From assembly GCA_045531205.1 (NCBI GenBank), contig JAZSDN010000093.1:1-45649 (forward strand): DNA of 45,649 bases. Reading direction: 5' to 3'. The position numbers were made by a program, and so were the translations under genes. Below, one piece after another: positions 39,442-45,649 of this stretch (position 1 is the first letter of the stretch; each line of letters opens with the position of its first letter). The DNA is from JAZNQL01 sp045531205 (GTDB lineage: Bacteria > Bacillota > Clostridia > UMGS1883 > UMGS1540). The notes under the pieces are model-generated. The model saw only the letters and a program-made list of their open reading frames with translations. It made no database searches and had not been told where the DNA came from.

Positions 39442-40674
39442 ATGAAATGTTATCTTATAGCAAAAAAGCTTTCGCACTCATTTTCAAAGCCCATTCATAA
39501 CGAGCTTGCCGATTATTCTTATGAATATCGCGAGCTTGAAGAAAATGAGCTTGCCTCTTTTTTTGAAAAAAGAGATTTTGACGGATTAAATGTTACCATT
39601 CCCTATAAACAAACGGTAATGCCTTATCTTGATAACATATCTTCCGAGGCAGAAAAAATAGGTGCCGTAAACACAATAGTAAACCGTGACGGTAAGCTCT
39701 ACGGCTATAATACCGATTACTATGGCTTCAGCTATCTTTTAAAAAGTATGGATGCCGATGTAAAAGATAAGGATGTTGTTATTATAGGTAACGGCGGTGC
39801 CGCAAAAACAGCCTTTTGCGTGTGCCTTGATAAAGGTGCAAAAAGTGTAAGATATTTAACCCGTAAAGAAAACACACCCCAGAATATCACACCGTTTTTA
39901 AATGCACAGATTATAGTAAACGCAACACCCGTAGGAATGTATCCCGATACAGGCAAAGCACCTGTTAACATATCGCAGTTTAAAAATTGCGAGGCGGTAG
40001 TTGATATGATATATAACCCTTCCCGCACAAAAATAATTGCCGATGCACAAAAAATGGGTATAAAAACAGCAAACGGACTATCTATGCTTGTTTCCCAAGC
40101 AAAACAAGCCTGCGAAATATTTACCGATACCCCTGTTTGTGATAAAAAAATTGAAAAAATATGCAAAAAAATTGAAAACCAAACAAAGAATGTAATTCTT
40201 GTCGGAATGCCTGGCTCGGGCAAAAGCACGGTAGGTAAAGAGCTTGCAAAGCTTTTGGGCAGAGAATTTTTTGACAGCGATGACCAAATATCGAAAAATG
40301 GGAAAACTCCGGCACAGATAATAGAAAATGAAGGGGAAGCAGAATTCAGAAAGGTTGAAACAAAAGCCTTGGAAGAGCTTTGCAAAAAAAGCTCGCTTGT
40401 TATTGCAACGGGCGGAGGAAGTGTAACACAGGATATAAACTTTGATGTTATGCACCAAAACGGAACAGTAGTTTTTTTACAACGAAAGATGGAGCTTCTT
40501 GCAACAAAGGGCAGACCTTTGTCGCAGGGCGGGGAGGATAAAATTAAAAAAATGTATGAAGTACGCCTTCCTATGTATAAAAAGTTTGCAGATATCGAGG
40601 TTATGTCAACCGAAGACCCAAAAAAAACTGCCCGTATTATAAAAGAAAAAATATTCGGAGATAAAGAAATATGA
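39442..40674 (+). CDS. aroE: Shikimate dehydrogenase - shikimate kinase fusion
   Basis: One 410-residue polypeptide joins two non-consecutive pathway enzymes that share shikimate. Residues 1-235 are AroE: LSHSFSKPIHN (10-20), NVTIPYK with Lys56, GYNTD with Asp92, the NADP loop GNGGAAKTA (116-124) and NATPVGMYP (160-168). Residues 250-410 are AroK: Walker A GMPGSGKST (255-263), DSDD (278-281), GEAEFRKVE (298-306) and ATGGGSV (322-328). A short Lys-rich linker (KKIEKICKKIENQTK) joins them. The shikimate made by the first half can pass straight to the second. The gene follows pheA by 19 bases and overlaps aroQ by ATGA. Confidence 0.93.
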   Translation: MKCYLIAKKLSHSFSKPIHNELADYSYEYRELEENELASFFEKRDFDGLNVTIPYKQTVMPYLDNISSEAEKIGAVNTIVNRDGKLYGYNTDYYGFSYLLKSMDADVKDKDVVIIGNGGAAKTAFCVCLDKGAKSVRYLTRKENTPQNITPFLNAQIIVNATPVGMYPDTGKAPVNISQFKNCEAVVDMIYNPSRTKIIADAQKMGIKTANGLSMLVSQAKQACEIFTDTPVCDKKIEKICKKIENQTKNVILVGMPGSGKSTVGKELAKLLGREFFDSDDQISKNGKTPAQIIENEGEAEFRKVETKALEELCKKSSLVIATGGGSVTQDINFDVMHQNGTVVFLQRKMELLATKGRPLSQGGEDKIKKMYEVRLPMYKKFADIEVMSTEDPKKTARIIKEKIFGDKEI

Positions 40675-41096
40675 AAATACTTGTAATAAACGGCCCAAAT
40701 TTAAATATGCTCGGCATACGCGAGCCGGATGTTTACGGAAACTCAACCTATAAGGATTTGACAGACAAAATACAAAAAGCGGCAGAAGAAAGAAACTGCC
40801 TTGTAGAATTTTTTCAGTCAAACCACGAAGGGGATATTGTAGATAAAATACAGCAGGCTTTATCGGTTTTTGACGGCATAATAATAAACCCCGCCGCCTA
40901 TACCCATACAAGCGTTGCCATTCTTGATGCCCTAAAAGCAGTAGCCATTCCAACTGTAGAGGTACATATTTCGGATATTAACGAAAGAGAAGGATTTCGT
41001 AAATTCTCCTATGTATCGCTTGTGGCAAAAAAAACAATTTGCGGCAAAGGCTTTGACGGATATATAGAAGCTTTAGACTTTCTTTTGAATATGTAA
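40671..41096 (+). CDS. aroQ: Type II 3-dehydroquinate dehydratase
   Basis: AroQ dehydrates 3-dehydroquinate to 3-dehydroshikimate. The 141-residue length is right for type II enzymes. It contains INGPNLNMLGIREPDVYG (5-22, with the catalytic tyrosine at the end), FFQSNHEGDIVDKI, IINPAAYTHTSVAI and EVHISDINEREGFRKFS. It is the last gene of the operon, which then encodes every step from DAHP synthase to chorismate; a strong terminator follows. Confidence 0.95.
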   Translation: MKILVINGPNLNMLGIREPDVYGNSTYKDLTDKIQKAAEERNCLVEFFQSNHEGDIVDKIQQALSVFDGIIINPAAYTHTSVAILDALKAVAIPTVEVHISDINEREGFRKFSYVSLVAKKTICGKGFDGYIEALDFLLNM

Positions 41097-41100
41097 ACAA

Positions 41101-41141
41101 AAAAGGAGCTGTAAAAAAATTATTTTTTTACAGCTCCTTTT
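41101..41141. terminator. Terminator of the aro operon
   Basis: The arms 41101-41119 and 41123-41141 form a 19-bp perfect stem with a TTA loop. Its GGAGCTGTAAAA...TTTTACAGCTCC sequence resembles the palindromes at 2424 and 23111. Confidence 0.85.
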
Positions 41142-41176
41142 TTTAGGGGATAGCAAAAACATAAATTAGGTTTACC

Positions 41177-41242
41177 TGTAGGGGAGGGTTTCCACGCCCT
41201 CCCTGAAAAAATAGGGAACGCCCTTTATGGGCGTTCCCTACA
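41177..41242. repeat. Palindromic intergenic repeat
   Basis: TGTAGGG (41177-41183) and CCCTACA (41236-41242) form outer arms. Inside are two hairpins, GGAGGG...CCCTCC and GGGAACGCCC...GGGCGTTCCC. Elements of this general form are frequent between genes in gut Clostridia. No coding sequence is seen in the gap 41142-41293. Confidence 0.7.
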
Positions 41243-41293
41243 ATATTTCTTTGTTTTTTGCGGTCTGGACTTTTTTTACATCCCCTGTTTTGT

Positions 41294-42049
41294 TTATCCT
41301 AAAACTACATCAAGTACAAGCATAACACAAAAGCCTACAAGCAAGGAATATGTAGCTCCCCTCTCGCTTCCGTGAGCGTGGGTTTCGGGAATCATTTCGT
41401 CGCTTACAACATAAAGCATTGTACCCCCTGCAAAAGCAAGAGCAAAAGGCAGTATGGCGTGCGAAAGCGAGGTTGCAAAAAATCCTATTAAAGTTCCTAT
41501 AACCTCTATAACCCCTGTAAATGCGGCACATACAAAGGTTTTTTTAGGGGATATTCCAGCCGCAAGCATGGGAGCTATTATAACCATACCTTCGGGGATG
41601 TTCTGCAACGCTATTGCCCCTGCTATCATAAGAGCTTCGGCAGTATTTTCGCTTCCAAAGCCAACACCTGCGGCAATACCTTCAGGCAGATTATGTATAG
41701 CAATTGCCATAACAAAAAGTATAAGCTTGTTTATGTTTGTGTCTTTATGCTTTTCTTCGTTTGCGCTTCCCATAAGATTATGTACGTGGGGAACAAGCTT
41801 ATCCATAAAGTTCAGCGCAAGTGCCCCCGAAAAAATACCCGCAATGCATACCAAAAGAGGATATTTCCCGCCATACTCCAAAGAGGGAACAATAAGCCCA
41901 AGCACTGCCGCCGAGAGCATAACTCCCGCCGCAAACGAAAGAATTATATCGTTGAATTTATGTGAAACATTTTTAAAGAAAAAGCCTATTATAGCTCCAA
42001 AAAGAGTAGCACCGCCAACTCCCAGGGCAGTAATAAATACAAGTGACAT
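41294..42049 (-). CDS. zupT: ZIP-family metal transporter
   Basis: The 251-residue protein has about eight membrane segments. Two metal-binding motifs lie in helices IV and V: HNLPEGIAAG (about 118-127) and QNIPEGM (about 148-154). It also has the charged loop HVHNLMG and EKHKDTN between helices. It probably imports zinc or another divalent cation. An AAAGGAGG ribosome binding site stands before the start, and an extended -10 (TGTTATACT, 42072-42080 on the minus strand) upstream is its likely promoter. It diverges from the second MATE gene. Confidence 0.88.
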   Translation of the reverse strand: MSLVFITALGVGGATLFGAIIGFFFKNVSHKFNDIILSFAAGVMLSAAVLGLIVPSLEYGGKYPLLVCIAGIFSGALALNFMDKLVPHVHNLMGSANEEKHKDTNINKLILFVMAIAIHNLPEGIAAGVGFGSENTAEALMIAGAIALQNIPEGMVIIAPMLAAGISPKKTFVCAAFTGVIEVIGTLIGFFATSLSHAILPFALAFAGGTMLYVVSDEMIPETHAHGSERGATYSLLVGFCVMLVLDVVLG

Positions 42050-42122
42050 ATAAAAACCTCCTTTTAAATTAAGTATAACATAAAAAACTTTATTTGAGAA
42101 GAGAAAATTTGTTAAAAATCAC

Positions 42123-42151
42123 TTTACAAAGATATTCAAAGAGAATATAAT
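42123..42151 (+). promoter_or_regulatory. Promoter of the second MATE gene
   Basis: TTTACA (42123-42128) and TATAAT (42146-42151) are spaced by 17 bases, about 40 bases before the coding start. Confidence 0.65.
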
Positions 42152-42192
42152 AAGTCATATAAAACTTTTGACTTGGCAGAAGGTGTAAGGAA

Positions 42193-43566
42193 ATGAAAAG
42201 CTTGTCACGCAGTGAAATAAATTTCACTGAAGGACCTTTATTAAAAAATATATTATTTTTTGCAATACCGCTTATGCTTAACGGAATTTTGCAGCTGCTC
42301 TTTAACGCTGCCGATATTATAGTGGTAGGGCAGTTTGCGGGTAAAAACGAGCTTGCCGCAGTTGGTGCAACAAGCTCAAGCGTAAATCTTATAGTAAACT
42401 TTTGTATAGGTCTTTCCATAGGCTCAAACGTGCTTATTGCAAGGCATATAGGTGCAAAGGATACATATAGAATCGAAAAGGCGGTACATACCGCAATTGC
42501 GACAAGTATTTTATTTGGAATTATAACGGGTGTTGCAGGCTTTTTTCTTTCTGGACCGCTTCTTCGCCTGCTTGATACTCCAAGCGATATTTTTAACAGT
42601 TCCCTTAAATATATGCGTGCCTACTTTGTAGGGGTGCCTGCCGCCATAGTGTATAACTTTGGTGCATCAATTCTGCGTTCTAAAGGCGATACTGAAAGAC
42701 CGCTCAGGTTTTTAACAGTTGCAGGTGTCGTAAATGTTTTGTTAAACCTTGTATTTGTTATAGTATTTAAAATGGGTGCACTCGGTGTAGGTCTTGCAAC
42801 GGCAATATCGCAGTTTGTTGCAATGATTTTAGTTATTTTGTGCCTTATAACCGAGCAAAGCGTGGTACACCTTGATATTAAAAAAATTGCATTTGACAAA
42901 AACGAAATGCGTGAAATTGTTGCCATAGGCTTGCCTGCAGGACTGCAAAGCTCTATGTTCGGAATATCAAATATGATGGTGCAGGCATCTGTAAATTCGT
43001 TTGGGTCGACTGCCATAGTAGCAGGAAGTGCCGCAGCGGGGAATATAGAAGGCTTTGCCTATGTAGCAATGAACGCTTTTGCACAGACAATACTCACACT
43101 TTCAGGACAAAATCTTGGAGCAGGAAAGCTTAAAAGAGTTGATTCCGGCTTAAAGCTTTGCGCGCTTTGTGCAACAGTTACAGGTATTTTGTTTACTGTA
43201 ATAATTATGCCCTTTGCGGCAAATGTGCTTTCAATATACTCTAAAGATGCAGAGGTTATAAGGTATGGCATAAACAGGCTTTGGTTTGTAATGGCACCAT
43301 ATTTCTTATGCGGTATAATGGAAGTAATTGGAAATGGAGTCAGGGGACTTGGGTATTCACTGTTACCCCTTTGTGTAGCAATTTTCGGCACCTGTATATT
43401 CAGAATTATCTGGCTTGCCTTTGTATTCCCTTTAATGCCAACTATAAACAGCATATTTATAGTTTATCCCATATCCTGGATTCTGACAGGAGCGGCACAT
43501 TTTGCGTGTTATATTTTTGCAAGGAAAAGGTTGAACAAAATAAAAAAAGCTGATATAATAGAATAA
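42193..43566 (+). CDS. MATE-family efflux transporter
   Basis: The 457-residue protein has 12 membrane segments and opens with the MATE pattern GPLLKNILFFAIPLMLNGI (in part: FFAIPLMLNG) and NAADIIVVGQFAG, followed by VGATSSSVNLIVN. It is not closely similar by eye to the MATE protein at 25582-27000; this one belongs to the branch with an N-terminal NFTEGPLLKNI. Substrate is unknown. The metY promoter lies in its last codons. Confidence 0.9.
   Translation: MKSLSRSEINFTEGPLLKNILFFAIPLMLNGILQLLFNAADIIVVGQFAGKNELAAVGATSSSVNLIVNFCIGLSIGSNVLIARHIGAKDTYRIEKAVHTAIATSILFGIITGVAGFFLSGPLLRLLDTPSDIFNSSLKYMRAYFVGVPAAIVYNFGASILRSKGDTERPLRFLTVAGVVNVLLNLVFVIVFKMGALGVGLATAISQFVAMILVILCLITEQSVVHLDIKKIAFDKNEMREIVAIGLPAGLQSSMFGISNMMVQASVNSFGSTAIVAGSAAAGNIEGFAYVAMNAFAQTILTLSGQNLGAGKLKRVDSGLKLCALCATVTGILFTVIIMPFAANVLSIYSKDAEVIRYGINRLWFVMAPYFLCGIMEVIGNGVRGLGYSLLPLCVAIFGTCIFRIIWLAFVFPLMPTINSIFIVYPISWILTGAAHFACYIFARKRLNKIKKADIIE
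43531..43559 (+). promoter_or_regulatory. Promoter of metY
   Basis: TTGAAC (43531-43536) and TATAAT (43554-43559) are spaced by 17 bases within the end of the MATE gene, 32 bases before the metY start. Confidence 0.65.
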
Positions 43567-43591
43567 AAAGATTATTTTTGGAGGTAAAATT

Positions 43592-44854
43592 ATGAAAGAC
43601 GAAACCAAATGCCTGCACGCAGGATATACTCCCAAAAACACAGAACCGAGAGTAGTTCCCATAGTGCAAAGCACAACTTATGTATATGATTCAACAGACG
43701 ATGTAGCCGCAGTATTTGACGAGCCTACAAGAAGCCTTATTTACTCACGCTTTGCAAACCCCACAGTTATGGCAGTTGAAGAAAAGATTGCAGCACTCGA
43801 GGGCGGCGTAGGTGCAATGTGCACATCATCAGGACAGGCAGCAAGCCTTCTTTCAATTTTAAATATCTGTAAGGCGGGAGACAGCTTTATAAGCGTACCC
43901 CAGATTTATGGCGGAACAATAAATCTTTTCTCCTATACCTTAAAAAAGCTTGGTATAGAATGTATTTATGTTGACGCATCCTGGAGCGACGAAGAAATAA
44001 AGGCAGCCTTTAAAGAAAACACAAAAGCAGTTTTTGGCGAAACAATAGCAAACCCCGCACTTAAAGTTTTTGATATCGAAAGATTTGCAAATATAGCACA
44101 CGGCATGGGTGTTCCGCTTATAATCGATAATACCTTTGCAACCCCCATTTTGTGCAAACCCTTTGAGTTTGGTGCTGATATAGTTATCCATTCCACAACA
44201 AAGTATATGGACGGTCACGCAGTACAGGGCGGCGGCGTTATTGTTGACAGCGGTAAGTTTAACTGGTCAAACGGCAAGTTCCCCGAATTTACAGAGCCTG
44301 ACGAATCATATCACGGCATCACTTATGTAGATACATATAAGGAAGCAGCATACATAGTAAAAGCAAGAATGCAGCTGATGCGTGATTTCGGTGCATATCC
44401 CGCAGCACATTCGGCATTTTTGCTTAATTTAGGACTTGAAACACTTTCTGTAAGAATGAAGCAGTACTGCGAAAATGCACTCACAGTTGCAAAATTCTTG
44501 AAAGAGTCTGATAAAATAGAGCACGTTGACTACCCCTTCCTTGAAGGCGACAGCCAATACGAGCTTGCCCAAAAATACTTAAAGGGTGCAAGCGGTGTTA
44601 TTTCAGTAAACATAAAGGGCGGCAGAGACGGAGCAGTAAGATTTATGGACTCCTTAAAGCTTGCTTCAAACGAAGTACACGTTGCTGATATAAGAACCTG
44701 CGTTCTTCATCCTGCAAGCGAAACACACCGTCAGCTTACCGACGAACAGCTTGTAGCAGCAGGCATTAACCCATCAATGGTAAGACTTTCTGTAGGCCTT
44801 GAAAATGTAGACGATATAATAGAGGACTTAAAACAGGCACTCGAAAACGTTTGA
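43592..44854 (+). CDS. metY: O-acetylhomoserine sulfhydrylase (Cys/Met metabolism PLP enzyme)
   Basis: The enzyme makes homocysteine (or a relative) from O-acetylhomoserine and sulfide, using PLP. The 420-residue length and wording fit MetY: ETKCLHAGYTP at the N-terminus, SRFANPTVMAVEEKIAALEGG (in part: FANPTVMAVEEKIAALE), TSSGQAA (78-84), IIDNTFATP and the PLP lysine K204 in STTKYMDGH. Related cystathionine gamma-lyases and synthases share the fold, but the length beyond 400 residues and the extra C-terminal half favour MetY. A GGAGG ribosome binding site is present. It is probably monocistronic with its own promoter and terminator. Confidence 0.9.
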   Translation: MKDETKCLHAGYTPKNTEPRVVPIVQSTTYVYDSTDDVAAVFDEPTRSLIYSRFANPTVMAVEEKIAALEGGVGAMCTSSGQAASLLSILNICKAGDSFISVPQIYGGTINLFSYTLKKLGIECIYVDASWSDEEIKAAFKENTKAVFGETIANPALKVFDIERFANIAHGMGVPLIIDNTFATPILCKPFEFGADIVIHSTTKYMDGHAVQGGGVIVDSGKFNWSNGKFPEFTEPDESYHGITYVDTYKEAAYIVKARMQLMRDFGAYPAAHSAFLLNLGLETLSVRMKQYCENALTVAKFLKESDKIEHVDYPFLEGDSQYELAQKYLKGASGVISVNIKGGRDGAVRFMDSLKLASNEVHVADIRTCVLHPASETHRQLTDEQLVAAGINPSMVRLSVGLENVDDIIEDLKQALENV

Positions 44855-44861
44855 TAAAATC

Positions 44862-44896
44862 AAAACAGGTTACGCATTGCGTAACCTGTTTTTTAT
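44862..44896. terminator. Bidirectional terminator between metY and the phosphoesterase
   Basis: A 14-bp stem (44862-44875 with 44879-44892) with an ATT loop is followed by T on the plus strand and, read from the other side, has a T-run as well. Confidence 0.85.
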
Positions 44897-45570
44897 TAAA
44901 GTTTATAAGCTTTATCAAATACTGCTGTAAAAATTTCATCAACCTCAATATCTTTGTGGTAGTGACCAAAAAACCACTTTTTACAAACAACACTCTTTTG
45001 TATCTTTCCCAGGAATTCTGTGAGTTCGTTAATTTCGTATATCGGGGCAATTTCTGTTTGAACAGATGTTGGTGCAGAATGTGTCAGAACATAATCAAAT
45101 TTAAAATTATTCTTTTTAAGATTTTTTTCTGCATTACTATACTCTTGCTCGCTCGGCAATTCATTTTTCCACCAGTTTTTGCCTTCTGTTCGATGTTCTT
45201 TATCATGAGAACTTGCTCCACCAAACACAAAGAACTTTTTTTCGTCAATGTTATAGACTTCGCCTCTGATTAAATGATATATGCCATCCGTAACATTGTG
45301 TGCAATACTACCGCCGAATTCTATTTTGGGGAGATTATAGAGCACATCAAAATTTTCATGATTTCCGTCAATAAAAAGAGTTGCGAAGTTTTTACTTTTC
45401 AGCCAGTTTATCCAATATTTTTCTTCATTGCTTCCATCCCATACGCCACCAAAATCACCACATATGATCACATAATCATTTTTGGTCATTTCTTTTTGCT
45501 CGGGAAAACGTTTAGTGGAAAGTTTCTGTATATCGACTGGTATGTGTGTATCACCTGTAATATATATCAT
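44896..45570 (-). CDS. Metallophosphoesterase
   Basis: The 224-residue calcineurin-like enzyme shows the full set of metal motifs in order: GDTH (6-9), GDFGG (38-42), GNHENF (about 69-74), THSAP (about 163-167) and GHYH (about 197-200). The family hydrolyses phosphomono- or diesters; the exact substrate cannot be told. A weak ribosome binding site (AGGGGT) lies about 6 bases ahead. The remainder of another gene ends 24 bases upstream on the same strand, so the two may form an operon running in from outside the window. Confidence 0.85.
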   Translation of the reverse strand: MIYITGDTHIPVDIQKLSTKRFPEQKEMTKNDYVIICGDFGGVWDGSNEEKYWINWLKSKNFATLFIDGNHENFDVLYNLPKIEFGGSIAHNVTDGIYHLIRGEVYNIDEKKFFVFGGASSHDKEHRTEGKNWWKNELPSEQEYSNAEKNLKKNNFKFDYVLTHSAPTSVQTEIAPIYEINELTEFLGKIQKSVVCKKWFFGHYHKDIEVDEIFTAVFDKAYKL

Positions 45571-45593
45571 TATTTGTTACCCCTATGTACAAA

Positions 45594-45649
45594 TTATTCA
45601 TCTATGCTATGTATAATTTCTTGAATTAATTCCAAAGTATTTGGTTTGG
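45594..45649 (-). CDS. Possible C-terminal end of a gene entering from the right edge
   Basis: One minus-strand frame is open to the window edge and ends in NTLELIQEIIHSIDE before a TAA at 45594-45596. The composition is plausible for a helical C-terminus, and the spacing fits an operon with the phosphoesterase gene. Only 17 codons are visible, so this is a weak call and no function can be given. Confidence 0.3.
   Translation of the reverse strand, partial: KPNTLELIQEIIHSIDE

Noticed and set aside
41142..41293. Small RNA gene in the gap after the aro operon
   Set aside because: The stem-loops there form a nested palindrome typical of intergenic repeats, with no promoter pair and no likeness to the small-RNA family.

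Overview
The window looks like a chromosome segment of an uncultured Clostridia-type Firmicute. It is AT-rich with tightly packed genes, strong GGAGG-type ribosome binding sites, TTGACA-N17-TATAAT promoters, S-layer-homology proteins, an N-terminal/integral-membrane pair of threonine exporter genes, and palindromic repeats of the kind common in gut Clostridia. I cannot name a genus from sequence alone. No rRNA, tRNA, CRISPR array or intact insertion sequence was seen.

Layout. 1-2460: the 3' end of an S-layer-anchored Ig-like surface protein, two small unknown genes (one resembling a worn-down serine-recombinase domain), a 21-bp-periodic TATAAA array and a truncated P-loop kinase. 2461-7231: a double-domain class II aldolase diverges from a Dabb / FucU / NagA / ROK-kinase sugar operon. 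7232-8999: an accessory island with a hairpin array built on GCGATAT, three copies of a structured small-RNA gene, and a DUF559 endonuclease gene enclosed by inverted palindromic arms. 9000-14595: purine salvage, with xpt followed by a BMP-type nucleoside ABC transporter. 14695-17232: an NhaC antiporter, a fourth small-RNA copy and glutaminase. 17311-23127: a carbohydrate module made of an SLH-anchored hydrolase-like protein, a GH116-family enzyme and a LacI regulator; two of its promoters share an operator-like motif. 23206-27000: a split ThrE-type exporter, an oxidoreductase and a MATE pump. 27042-32768: an envelope-polymer module (nucleotidyltransferase, UDP-sugar 2-epimerase, a DKPA-repeat lipoprotein, an MBOAT acyltransferase and a DHHW protein).

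32785-41096 holds the shikimate pathway from DAHP synthase to chorismate plus the Phe and Tyr branches in one operon (aroF-tyrA-aroB-aroA-aroC-pheA-aroE/K fusion-aroQ). It is preceded by a Phe/Tyr-rich leader peptide and a terminator, a classic attenuator layout. 41294-45649 carries a ZIP metal transporter, a second MATE pump, metY, a metallophosphoesterase and the end of one more gene.

The strongest candidate for an undescribed system is the small-RNA family. Four copies (about 7597-7762, 8421-8584, 8653-8814 and 16082-16250, all on the minus strand) each have their own sigma-A-like promoter and intrinsic terminator. Their stems keep pairing although the sequences differ, which is compensatory change visible inside one window. 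The TATAAA array, the GCGATAT array and the DUF559 element are further poorly explained structures.
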